Shown in pieces: positions 1-8,100 of a stretch of 36,426 nucleotides of DNA (positions are counted from its first letter, which is position 1; each line of letters opens with the position of its first letter). The notes below the pieces were generated by a model. It was not told the origin of the DNA. It ran no database searches and saw only the letters and a list, made by a program, of their open reading frames with translations. The stretch comes from Streptomyces sp. CBMA156. Lineage in GTDB: Bacteria > Actinomycetota > Actinomycetes > Streptomycetales > Streptomycetaceae. The DNA lies in contig NZ_MSJQ01000444.1 in assembly GCF_014596515.1 (NCBI RefSeq), positions 1-36,426 of the forward strand, written 5' to 3'. The position numbers and the translations under genes are program-made.

Positions 1-485
1 GCCAGCCGCTCGCCGAGCAGCGCGAGCAGTTCGGCGCGGGCCCGCTCGCGGCCGTGGAACCAGCGCTCGTCCTCCGCCCGGAAGGACGCGAGCCCCGGGT
101 ACGGGCACTGGCCGCGGGTGGCCAGTGCCACCAGCTCGCCGCCGGCCCGCAGCGCCTGGTCGCAGGCCCGGGCGAAGTCCGCGGTGGCCGGCTTGTCGCC
201 GTTCTCCACCTTGCTGATGTGGCTCTTGTCGTAGTGCACCCGCAGGGCCAGGCCGGACTGCGAGAGGCCCTGCGCCCGCCGCCGCTCGCGCAGCGCCGCC
301 GCGAAGCCCTCCGCCGCCCGCGCCCCGGCCGCGCCGTGCCCGCTCCAGTCGTTCCCGGGCCTGCCGGGACCGCTCCCGCCGCTTCCGTCCCCGCTGTTGT
401 GCCCGTCCCCGCCGGAGTGCCCGTCCCGTCCGGATCGCGGCGTGCCCTGCCCAGGCACCCGCCGCCGCTCGCCCTCCGCACTCAC
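1..485 (-). CDS. XRE-family HTH / nSTAND-type NTPase regulator, 5' part only
   Basis: The gene is cut by the left window edge; about 161 N-terminal residues are visible. It starts at GTG 485 behind a GGGGGC-like ribosome site, with an in-frame TGA about 36 bases upstream. A Gly/Ser/Asp-rich leader of about 75 residues is followed by a clear helix-turn-helix of the XRE type (LRERRRAQGLSQSGLALRV, then HISKVENGDKPAT). The segment CPYPGLASFRAEDERWFHGR follows, which is the usual entry into the conflict-associated nSTAND1 NTPase domain. The family normally continues with a P-loop NTPase and often WD40 repeats, which would lie outside this window. Such proteins are thought to be ATP-dependent regulators or defence sensors. 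Family assignment is fairly sure; what it senses is unknown. Confidence 0.8.
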   Translation of the reverse strand, partial: MSAEGERRRVPGQGTPRSGRDGHSGGDGHNSGDGSGGSGPGRPGNDWSGHGAAGARAAEGFAAALRERRRAQGLSQSGLALRVHYDKSHISKVENGDKPATADFARACDQALRAGGELVALATRGQCPYPGLASFRAEDERWFHGRERARAELLALLGERL

Positions 486-755
486 CCGCAGCCCCCGGTC
501 CGATCGTGTCCCAACCGTTCAACGAGGCCGGGCCGCAGCGGTCACGGGAGGCCGGGCCGTTCCCCGCGAACGAGCGAAGCCGCAGGTCAGAGCCGTTGTC
601 GAGGTGCCCGCACCGGGCGACAACAGGCAACCGCTACACCCCGGCCGCCCACCTGGCGAAGCTCTCACCAGGCCCCGGGACACACCGGCAGGACCGCCAC
701 CCCGGGGCGACGCTCCGTCACCACCCCCGCACCACCGCAGAGGAGAACCCCCCTC

Positions 756-1553
756 ATGAAGCCCGACTCCCGTCCCAGGACCCGCACCGCGCTGCGGACG
801 GCCGTCGTCACCGCCCTCGCCGCCCTCACCGTCCTCGCCGCCGCGCCGGCCGGACTCGTCCCGGCCGCGAGCGCCGACGCCGCCGGCGGCCCGCAGACCT
901 ACGCGGTGCACGGCTTCGACAGCTCCCACCACAGCCACGAGACCGAGGGCGGCGACCGGGCCTACGACTGGCCCGCGATCGTCCGCGGCGGCCGGTCCTT
1001 CGTCTACCTCAAGGCCACCGAAGGCCTCACCTTCGACGACGGCTGGTTCACCCGCGACCTCGCCGGCGCCCGCTCGGTGAACCTCCCGCACGGCGCCTAC
1101 CACTACTTCAAGGCCGACAAGGAGGGCGCCGCCCAGGCCGACCACTTCCTCGCCGCGCTGCGCCGGGCCGGCCACACCGGCGGCAAGCCGGGCGAACTGC
1201 CGCCCGCCGTCGACGTGGAGGAGTGCCGCCACGACGGCCACCCGCTGCGGCTCGACCAGCTCAAGGCCTTCCTCCAGCGGGTCCGGCAGGCCACCGGCAC
1301 CGCACCCGTCCTCTACACCCGCCGCGACATCGTCGACGACTGCCTCGGCGGCACCAGGGACCTCGCCGGTCACCGGGCCTGGCTCGCCCGCTACGGCACC
1401 ACCGAACCCCGCCCGCTGCCCGGCGCCACCGGCTGGGACTTCTGGCAGCACAGCGAACAGGCCCGCATCCCCGGAACCGCCGGCCGCCCGATGGACGCCG
1501 ACGTCTTCCACGGCGACCACGCCGCGCTGCGCCGCCTCGCCCACCTGGGCTGA
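756..1553 (+). CDS. Secreted GH25 muramidase (lysozyme M1-like)
   Basis: 265-residue exported glycoside hydrolase of family 25, expected to cleave the beta-1,4 bond between N-acetylmuramic acid and N-acetylglucosamine in peptidoglycan. ATG 756 follows the ribosome site AGAGGAGA; longer in-frame starts have no leader. Residues 1-42 form a Sec-type signal peptide (Arg-rich n-region, Ala/Leu/Val core, AxA-type end). The catalytic barrel starts at YAVHGFDSS (Asp55), with the PAVDVEE motif (Asp153, Glu155) supplying the catalytic pair and a late WDFWQHSEQARIPG strand and DADVF typical of GH25. There is no separate cell-wall binding domain. The next gene downstream is also a secreted wall hydrolase, 110 bases away, which suggests a shared role in wall turnover or lysis of competitors. 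Confidence 0.9.
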   Translation: MKPDSRPRTRTALRTAVVTALAALTVLAAAPAGLVPAASADAAGGPQTYAVHGFDSSHHSHETEGGDRAYDWPAIVRGGRSFVYLKATEGLTFDDGWFTRDLAGARSVNLPHGAYHYFKADKEGAAQADHFLAALRRAGHTGGKPGELPPAVDVEECRHDGHPLRLDQLKAFLQRVRQATGTAPVLYTRRDIVDDCLGGTRDLAGHRAWLARYGTTEPRPLPGATGWDFWQHSEQARIPGTAGRPMDADVFHGDHAALRRLAHLG

Positions 1554-1581
1554 GGGCCGCCCCCGGACCACTCCGTACCGC

Positions 1582-1641
1582 TCGTCACCGCGCCACCCGT
1601 CACCGCGCCACCTGTCACGACATCACCTGTCACGGCATCAC
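1582..1641. repeat. 4 x 15-bp tandem repeat between two wall-hydrolase genes
   Basis: Four consecutive 15-base units share the pattern YBGTCAC-NRCRYCAC: the first two end in CGCGCCAC and the last two in GACATCAC or GGCATCAC. The array lies in the 110-base gap between the GH25 gene and the NlpC/P60 gene and ends just before the ribosome site of the latter. Each unit contains GTCAC and an imperfect inverted GTG/CAC, so it could be a binding array or a slippage-born minisatellite. Confidence 0.8.
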
Positions 1642-1663
1642 CCCTCGGAAGGGAAACACCGTC

Positions 1664-2242
1664 ATGAACCGCATCCGCCGCTGGAGCATCCCCGCCCTCG
1701 CCGCCACCGCGCTGCTCGGCTCGCTCACCCTCACCGCGCCCGCCCTCGCCGCCACCGCGCCGGCCGGCGACACCGCCGCCGTCGTCCGGGCGCAGGACCA
1801 GCGGGCCGCCGCCCCGAAGATCACCCGCGCCGAGGAGATCCGCCGCGCCCAGCGCTGGCTGACCGCCAACGGGGGCAAGCCCGTCCCGTACAGCCAGCAC
1901 AAGAACTGGAAGGACGGCTACCGCCAGGACTGCTCCGGCTACGCCTCGATGGCGCTGGGCCTGCCCAAGTCGGGCCCGAACACCGTCGCGCTGAAGAACG
2001 ACGGCTGGACCAAGCCCATCAAGATGTCCGAGCTGCGCCGCGGCGACCTGGTCATCAAGGCGAACAGCGGCGACCCGGACCACCGGCACGTCGTCATCTT
2101 CGACGGCTGGAACAGCGGCAAGGGCTCGTACCAGGCCTACGAGCAGGCCGGCCACGTCGGCACCCGGCACGCCTCGCACAGCTACGGCCTCAAGAGCGGT
2201 GACGGCTACCACGCCTACCGCCCGGTCAACCTGGCCGACTGA
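1664..2242 (+). CDS. Secreted NlpC/P60-like cysteine peptidase or amidase
   Basis: 192 residues. ATG 1664 lies 9 bases behind GGAAGGGA. Residues 1-30 are a signal peptide with AxA before residue 31. The mature protein has a conserved RAEEIRRAQRWL helix, then the nucleophile motif DCSGYASMAL with Cys90, and a His motif HRHVVIFDGW with His142. Together these match the Cys-His order of NlpC/P60 and CHAP folds, which cut peptide stems of peptidoglycan. It is short for an NlpC/P60 protein and has no SH3, LysM or coiled-coil part. It is probably co-expressed with the upstream muramidase, separated only by a 15-bp repeat array, and a strong hairpin follows it. Related secreted proteins in streptomycetes are often annotated as hypothetical; the peptidase call rests on the Cys/His motifs. 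Confidence 0.75.
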   Translation: MNRIRRWSIPALAATALLGSLTLTAPALAATAPAGDTAAVVRAQDQRAAAPKITRAEEIRRAQRWLTANGGKPVPYSQHKNWKDGYRQDCSGYASMALGLPKSGPNTVALKNDGWTKPIKMSELRRGDLVIKANSGDPDHRHVVIFDGWNSGKGSYQAYEQAGHVGTRHASHSYGLKSGDGYHAYRPVNLAD

Positions 2243-2282
2243 CACGGAAACCCGGCCGGCGCGCGCCCGCTGACGCGCAACG

Positions 2283-2327
2283 GCCGACGGCCCGGCACGC
2301 TCCCCCGTGGCGTGCCGGGCCGTCGGC
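2283..2327. terminator. Strong 18-bp stem hairpin
   Basis: A perfect inverted repeat (GCCGACGGCCCGGCACGC and its complement) has a 9-base loop and lies about 40 bases after the NlpC/P60 stop. It probably ends the two-gene wall hydrolase unit, and may also serve the AraC-type gene that converges on it. Confidence 0.75.
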
Positions 2328-2490
2328 CTGGAACCGGATCACAGCGCTCCGCCGCGCGGTGTTCCTCGTGGAGGATGTCAGGACGCGGAGCGGCCGTGTT
2401 GGCGCCCAGTGGACAGTTCCTTGGCATTGCGTGCACGGTCCGTTCCCGCGTCCGTTCCGGGTCCAGGGCCGGTCCGTCGCGTCCGCTGTC

Positions 2491-2550
2491 CGTACGTCGG
2501 CTACCCGTACGCCGGCTACCCGTACGCCGGCCGTCCGTGTGCCGGCCCGC
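2491..2550. repeat. 4 x 15-bp tandem repeat spanning the 3' end of the AraC-type gene
   Basis: Units CGTACGTCGGCTACC, CGTACGCCGGCTACC, CGTACGCCGGCCGTC and CGTGTGCCGGCCCGC follow one another without gaps. The stop codon of the AraC-type gene on the minus strand (2516-2518) lies inside the second unit, so the array makes the last residues of the protein and the start of the 3' untranslated region. Confidence 0.85.
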
Positions 2551-3547
2551 CCAGGGTCCGGCGGCGGTGCTCGCGGGGGGAGAGGCCGTACGCGGCCTTG
2601 AAGGCGCGGCTGAACTCGGAGGCGCGGGGCAGGCCGCAGCGGACGGCGACGGTCTGGACGGGCAGGGCGCGCAGCGCGGGGTCGGCCAGGTCGCGGTGGG
2701 CGCGCTCCAGCCGGTGGCGGCGGATGAAGGCGGCGACGGTCTCGCCGTCGGAGCGCCGGGTGAACAGGCGGTGCAGGTAGCTGACGGAGATGTGGTGGGT
2801 GGCGGCGATCACGGCGGGCGTCAGTTCGGGGTCGTGCAGGTTGCGTCCGATGAAGGCCCGGACGTTCTCGACCAGGGCCCGCTGCCGGCTGTCGTCGGGC
2901 ACGGTGGCCTCGGCGTCCAGCTCCCGGGCGATCCAGGCGGACACCAGGTCGATCACGATGCCGCCCAGGCGGGGGGTCTCGACCGGGCCCAGGGCGGCGG
3001 CCTGGCGGTCGAGGCCGACGATGAAGTCCGTGAGCAGCGCGGAGGTGCCCTCCCGGGAGGAGAAGCCGCGGCCCAGCACTTCCTGCAGCCGGTGCGGCGG
3101 CAGCGGCAGCAGGGAGATCGGGAAGTCGATGCCGACGGCTTCGACGCGGCGCTCCGACGGGGCCTCGGCGCGGGAGCCGTAGGACCGCAGGTCGAACGAG
3201 TGGGAGCTGTCGAGCATGTGCAGCTTGCCGGGCTCCAGGATCACGGTGGGCTCGGTGCCGCGGCTGAGGGCGAAGCCGCCGCCGAGCAGCAGGGTGAGGT
3301 GGAACGTCTCCTGGTCCGAGCGCTGGACCCGGCGCGCGGTGCGATGGAAGCGGGTCGGCGGGAAGGAAGTCCGCAGCAGGGTCACCGGGCCGAGCTCCAG
3401 GCGCCGCATCTCCGCGCGGAAGTCGGCGGAGTGGTCGCTGGTCACCTCGCTGTCCCGGGAGCGGCCGATCAACTCCCGCCAGCACTCGAACCGTTCCTTC
3501 TCTGGTATGCCCTCACTGCTGAACACGTTCTCCGTGCTCGTGGCCAC
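2516..3547 (-). CDS. AraC/XylS-family transcriptional regulator
   Basis: 343 residues with start GTG 3547, chosen because GGGGAGGA lies 6 bases upstream. Residues about 20-190 look like the AraC-binding-like sensor domain (cupin-type strands with VTLLRTSF, HLTLLLGGGFAL, VILEPGKLHMLDS). The C-terminal third carries the double helix-turn-helix: first helix pair around PAVIAATHHISVSYLHRLF, second around QTVAVRCGLPRASEFSRAF, ending in the family signature FKAAYGLSPREHRR. Regulators of this class bind promoter DNA as dimers in response to small ligands; the ligand is unknown. The gene is divergent from the small secreted protein gene at 3790 with about 240 bases between, so that gene and the wall-active genes around it are plausible targets. 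The last residues (GGPAHGRPAYG) are encoded by a 15-bp repeat array. Confidence 0.9.
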   Translation of the reverse strand: MATSTENVFSSEGIPEKERFECWRELIGRSRDSEVTSDHSADFRAEMRRLELGPVTLLRTSFPPTRFHRTARRVQRSDQETFHLTLLLGGGFALSRGTEPTVILEPGKLHMLDSSHSFDLRSYGSRAEAPSERRVEAVGIDFPISLLPLPPHRLQEVLGRGFSSREGTSALLTDFIVGLDRQAAALGPVETPRLGGIVIDLVSAWIARELDAEATVPDDSRQRALVENVRAFIGRNLHDPELTPAVIAATHHISVSYLHRLFTRRSDGETVAAFIRRHRLERAHRDLADPALRALPVQTVAVRCGLPRASEFSRAFKAAYGLSPREHRRRTLGGPAHGRPAYG

Positions 3548-3601
3548 CGTGCGTCCTCCCCTTCCCGCTCTGCCTGGCCGGGCCCCCTTCCCGCACCAGG
3601 C

Positions 3602-3642
3602 GTCACCGAATCCTCGCCGTCGGTGACATCGAAACCTACTAG
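3602..3642. promoter_or_regulatory. Inverted repeats in the AraC / secreted-protein divergent region
   Basis: GTCACCGA (3602-3609) and TCGGTGAC (3620-3627) form a perfect 8-bp inverted repeat with a 10-base spacer. A smaller dyad ACCT-ACT-AGGT follows about 6 bases later. Both lie 55 to 95 bases upstream of the AraC-type start codon. The less GC-rich stretch at about 3720-3750 (TTAGTTGAAG, GATAAC) is a possible promoter for the gene at 3790. These are candidate operators only. Confidence 0.4.
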
Positions 3643-3789
3643 GTCGGGCCGGGTGTCCCGCGCCCGGGCCCGGGTGTGCGGGGCCGCCGTGCGGCGAGGG
3701 GGTCTTGGCAGGCCCCGGGGAATTAGTTGAAGATGCGATAACACGATCGCGTGCGTATCCCCGCGCGCCCGTCCGACGAGGAGTCATCC

Positions 3790-4155
3790 ATGGCCGCACT
3801 CCGGAAGAAGAGCCTCACCGCCGCCGTCGCCACCGGGGCGGCCGTCCTGCTCGGGGCGGCCCTCGCCCAGCCCGCGGCGGCCGTCGAGTTCCCGCACGCG
3901 TCCGTCGCCTACTTCGCCGCCGGCGCGAACCTGACGGGTGCCCGGACCGTGGTGGACACCGCCGACACCGGCTGCCACAACATCCCGGCCGCCGCCTCCG
4001 CGGTCAACTACACCGCCGCCGACATCCGCGTCTACTACACCGCCGACTGCCGCACCGGCCTGCCGGGCAAGCCCAGCGACCTGGCGTTCGGGCTGGGCAG
4101 CCTGTCCTGGGCCAACTTCACCTACCCGGCGCTCAGTTACCAGGTCGTCCGGTAG
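3790..4155 (+). CDS. Small secreted protein, beta/gamma-crystallin-like by eye
   Basis: 121 residues. ATG 3790 is preferred over the in-frame ATG 3751 because GACGAGGAG lies just before it and a clean signal peptide begins there (MAALRKK, hydrophobic core, AQPAAA cleavage near residue 31). The mature 90 residues have two cysteines (TGCHN and ADCRTG) likely to form a disulfide, and short strand-like stretches rich in Tyr, Thr, Ala and Gly. The general look resembles small extracellular beta-rich streptomycete proteins, such as crystallin-fold proteins or protease inhibitors, but I recognise no firm family. It is the target-side neighbour of the divergent AraC-type regulator. A very strong hairpin follows, so it is probably a single-gene transcript. 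Confidence 0.75.
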   Translation: MAALRKKSLTAAVATGAAVLLGAALAQPAAAVEFPHASVAYFAAGANLTGARTVVDTADTGCHNIPAAASAVNYTAADIRVYYTADCRTGLPGKPSDLAFGLGSLSWANFTYPALSYQVVR

Positions 4156-4174
4156 GGCGCGGACCGCCCGTCCG

Positions 4175-4222
4175 GGCACGCGTGGGGCCCCGCACGGTGT
4201 CGTGCGGGGCCCCACGCGTGCC
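4175..4222. terminator. 21-bp perfect stem hairpin
   Basis: The arm GGCACGCGTGGGGCCCCGCAC plus its exact complement flank a 6-base loop, starting 20 bases after the stop of the small secreted protein. Part of the right arm recurs almost unchanged at 5093-5120. Confidence 0.85.
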
Positions 4223-4425
4223 GCCGGCCCGAGTGAGGCCTTCCGTTGCCCCCGGGAAACACGGTGAACCGGGTGTCGATCACCGCCCGTTGGCATGGAC
4301 GCAGGGGTCGAGAGGCCCCGCTCCCACCGCACGGCGGCGGGCGGGCCCGGGGCCGGTCCGCCGCGGTCAAGGACACCGTGCCGCGGACGGCCAGGAGCCG
4401 TGCCGCAGCGGAAAAGAGGGGAACC

Positions 4426-4947
4426 ATGCGGAACACCGGAACGGTCAGGCGCGCCCTTTCGCTCGTCGGAGCCGCACTGGCACTGGCCTCGGTCACCGGG
4501 CTGGCGACCGCCACCAGCGCCTCCGCCGACGTCAACAGCGAGTGGAACTGCTCGCGCAACCCGAGCGGCTGGGACCACATGAACTGGGGCAGCTGTCTGC
4601 TGCCCGGCGACTCGCTCGTCTCCGGCAACGGCGACTACCGGCTGCTGTACCAGAACGACGGCAACCTCGTGCAGTACGACACCAACACCGGCTACCCGGT
4701 GTGGGCCAGCGGCACCAACAGCGGCGGCCCGGGCAAGGTGATCATGCAGTACGACGGCAACCTCGTCGTCTACGACACCTTCAAGAAGGCCAAGTGGTCC
4801 TCCGGCACCGCCCTCGGCTGCAACCCCAGTGCCAACTGGCTGCGCATGCAGAACGACGGCAACCTCGTCGTCTACCGCCCGCACGACAACGGCAGCGCCT
4901 GGACGCCGGTCTGGTCCTCGTACAACGGCCGCGTCGGCACCTGCTGA
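4426..4947 (+). CDS. Secreted mannose-binding (B-type bulb) lectin-like protein
   Basis: 173 residues. ATG 4426 follows AGAGGGGA. Signal peptide is residues 1-34 (ending SASA before DVNSEW). The mature protein is a single beta-prism II lectin domain with three copies of the QxDxNxVxY sugar-binding motif: QNDGNLVQY, QYDGNLVVY and QNDGNLVVY. All contact residues are kept in all three, so mannose binding is plausible at each site. Three cysteines occur near the start of the mature part (NCSRN, SCLLP) and at ALGCNP, with a final Cys at the end. Such proteins bind mannose-rich surfaces or act as bacteriocin-like toxins (LlpA type). It sits with other secreted wall-active proteins, with a hairpin after it. 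Confidence 0.9.
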   Translation: MRNTGTVRRALSLVGAALALASVTGLATATSASADVNSEWNCSRNPSGWDHMNWGSCLLPGDSLVSGNGDYRLLYQNDGNLVQYDTNTGYPVWASGTNSGGPGKVIMQYDGNLVVYDTFKKAKWSSGTALGCNPSANWLRMQNDGNLVVYRPHDNGSAWTPVWSSYNGRVGTC

Positions 4948-5023
4948 CACCCGCCCGCCCGCCGTCGGCGGCCGCACCCGCGGCCGCCGGACGGTCGGTT
5001 CGTGTTCTGAGTGTTCTGTTCGT

Positions 5024-5047
5024 CCCGTCGAGCCGTTGCTCGACGGG
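5024..5047 (+). terminator. 10-bp stem hairpin after the lectin gene
   Basis: CCCGTCGAGC-CGTT-GCTCGACGGG is a perfect stem with a 4-base loop, about 75 bases after the lectin stop codon and preceded by a T-rich stretch (TTCTGTTCGT). Confidence 0.7.
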
Positions 5048-5059
5048 GTGAAAGTGGTC

Positions 5060-5106
5060 GGGGTCCCCGGATTCCCGCACAGCGTCCGGAGTCGTGCGGG
5101 GACCCC
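5060..5106. terminator. Bulged hairpin between convergent genes
   Basis: GGGGTC and CCCGCAC, separated by an 8-base bulge, pair with GTGCGGG plus GACCCC. It lies between the lectin gene and the 3' end of the large minus-strand gene. Its right side repeats the terminator at 4175-4222 (CGTGCGGGG, then CCCCACGCGTGCCGCCGG), differing mainly by one inserted A. Confidence 0.6.
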
Positions 5107-5120
5107 ACGCGTGCCGCCGG

Positions 5121-8100
5121 TCAGGAGGAGGACGAAAAGGCGCCGATGATGTTGGCGGCCCCGGCCAGCTGGTTGGCGATGACGTCGACGGCTGCGTGAG
5201 CGAGCCGTACCCATTCGTCATCGGCGAGAGCGGGCAGGCTGAGGAAGCCGAAGAGCGCCGGCAGGGTCCCGATGAACGCGCCGCCGATCGGGACCGGTCC
5301 TGTGATGTTCTTCTCGACGACCGCGTAGACGACCCAGGCCAGGCCGACGCCGCCGCTGAGGGTGACGACGATCGGGGCGAACCGGGTCCATGCGGACTGG
5401 TCGAACTTCGTGGCGAGGATGCCGGCCAGGTAGCCGACCCCGGTCATGGTCGCCCCGGCGACGATGCCCGCATCGAGGATCTTGTCCCAGTCCCAGGTGT
5501 CCTGGGACTGGCCCACCACGGTGAGGACCGTCGCACCCAGTCCTGCGAGACAGACGGAGTACGGCAGCCAGGAGGAGATCTCGCCCTGCTCCTGAGGGGC
5601 GGCGAAGTCGAGCCAGACCAGAGGGATGGCCTGCAGGATCGTGGCGAAGCCCGCCGTGGCGTAGCAGCCCTTCGCCAGGGCGATCGAGGTGGGGGCGACG
5701 GGGTCGGCTGGGTCCCCGACCAGGGACTCGGCCGGGGTGGGCTGCCCGTGGCCGGGGAGCTTGCCGCCGGGGAACAGCTTCGCCGCGGAGTCGCCGGTGG
5801 CGATCTTGTAGCCGATGGTGGCGGGGAAGGCGATGAGCAGCGCCACCACGCCGCCGAGGGTGAGCTTGTCGTCGTCGCCGTGGCCGGCGAGAGCGGCCAT
5901 CCCGGCCCACAGGGCATTGAGCGGGCCCCAGTGCAGTTCCTTGGACGCGGCGCCGGCGAGCTGTCCGAGCCCGTCTTCCAGCAGGTCGAGGAAGCTGTCC
6001 ACCAGTTTCCTGGCGAGGTCCATCAGGGTGAGCAGGAAATTCTTGAGGTCGTCGACGAGCTTCGCCAGCGCGGCGTCGGCCAGAGCTTCCGGGGGGTTCA
6101 GCAGGGATGCCAGCTGCTGGCTCAGGAGCACGGCCTCCTTGACGAAGGCCTCTTCGATGCTGGTGAGGACCGTGAGGAGGTCCGGTCCGGTCCCGCCGCT
6201 GCCCTCGGCGAGGGAGGTGGCGAGGGATCCGGTGGGGGAGCCCGCGTGGTGGACCTTCTCGGAGAACCAGCGGGCCTGGGGGTCGGACGTCGCCGTCGCG
6301 ACCTTCGGGTTGGCGGCGCCGGATGCGGCCGTGGTGGCGCTGACGGTCGTGACGCCGTTGCCCGTCAGTTCGCTCTTGAACTTGTCCAGGACGTCGGCGA
6401 GTTCGGTCTTCTGCCGCTCCAGCCACTGGTCGGCGTTCTCTTTCAGGAGGGCGATCCCGCCGTTCAGGCTCTTCGTGGCCTGCTGGAAGGCCTGCTCCAC
6501 GGCCATCTTGGTCTCCCAGATGTCCTTGAAGTGGAACAGTGCCTTGAGCCACTCGATGACCTTCTCGATGGCGGCGCCGATCGCGCGCAGCACGGAGACG
6601 ATCGCGTGCGCCGCGGTCTCGATCCCCTTGATCACCAGGGAGGCGTCCTTGCCCAGTTCCTGGCCCAGCGCGGTCAGCTTCTGGCAGACCCAGTCGGCTC
6701 CCTTCTTGATCACCTCACCGACCTTGATCAGGCCGTTCTTGATGCCGTGCCACGCGTCCCCCACCAGATCCCCGATGTCTCCCCAGATGCTCCGGAACTG
6801 GGGGCCGCCGTCGAGGGTGCGGTAGAGGGGGGTCAGTTGCGGTGGGGTGGCGAGGCCGTGGGCGGCGACCTTGCCGACCAGTGCTGCGCACTGGGCGAGG
6901 TTGTCATCGGTGGCGTCGGGGCCGGCGATCTTGGCGGCGGCGAGGGCGTGGCCCGCCTGGTCGAAGGTGGGCAGGGGCCCGCGCGGGTCGGTCTCGCGCA
7001 GGGTGCCGCTGCCCTTGAGGTAGTTGAGGACCTTCGCGCCGGGCTTCACCTGCACCGTGACGCCGTCCGCCGTGAGGAGCAGTTCCGACGAGGCGAGGGT
7101 GTCCGCCCGCAGGGTCAGCGTCAGCCGTCCTTCGGCGTCGGTGATCAGCGGGGTGGGGTCCGCGGTGATGGTGTGCATGAGCGGCGGTCCCATGGCCCCC
7201 GGAACGGTCCAGAACACCTCGCAGTCCGCCGCGGCGTCGTGGGTGGCCAGGGTCACCGGATGCCGGGGCAGGGGAACGCCCTCCTCGGTGCGGACCAGTG
7301 CCTCGACGCGGTGGAAGTTCCCCTTGTACTGCTCCGGCTTCGACGTCGGCGGCAGGACGTGCACACCGCGCCAGCGGCCCGTCCGTCCGTCCCGGATGTC
7401 CAGGTTCAGCTGTCCGCCGTCGGGGGCCCAGGAGAACAGCGCGGTCTCGCCCAGGTACCCGCCCGTGGCGGCGATCCCGCCGATGTTCTTGTCGATGGGC
7501 AGCGGGGGGAGCCAGCCGTCCGTCCCGCCGCGGGCGCGGCGCACCACCCAGAGCCGGTGCTGGGCGTCGATGGCGTACAGGTCCCGGAAGAACTCGGGCT
7601 TCTGTGCGGTCCCCTCGCGGCTGAGGTAGGAGACGACACGGGTGAAGGTGACGTCCTGCGGCAGACCGGGGATGCCCGCCGGTACCAGTTTGCCGTTGGC
7701 ATCGGCGGCACTGAACGTGCCGGTGGAGAAGGAACCGTCCGTGTTCAGGACCAGCGCCTTGACCTCGTGTCCGTTGTCGTCGCAGTACAGCTCCACGACC
7801 TGCCGTGCTTCCTTGCCGTCCTCAGGGAAGAACTCCCCGAGGTAATTGCCTCCGGGCTCCCGGCCCAGCCGCGTCCAGCCCGTCGTCACTCTGCCACTCT
7901 GTACGGCGGCACCGAACACGCAGTCGCGTGCCCCGTTGTCGGACGAGGAGCCGTAGGCCAGGCGGTCGTTCGGGAGGCTGTCGAGCTCTGTGCATTCCGA
8001 CCAGTCGGGTGCTGTGAAGCAAGCGGAATCGGGGCTGTTGCGCACCCGCAGGTAGGCGAGCGGGTACTCCTCACCGTCGAAGGAGGTCTCCACCGACTCG

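Noticed and set aside
2226..3485. Long minus-strand open frame overlapping the AraC-type gene
   Set aside because: It is Arg/Pro/Ala-rich shadow coding caused by high GC3 in the correct frame; no motif is present and the AraC-type frame has full domain structure.
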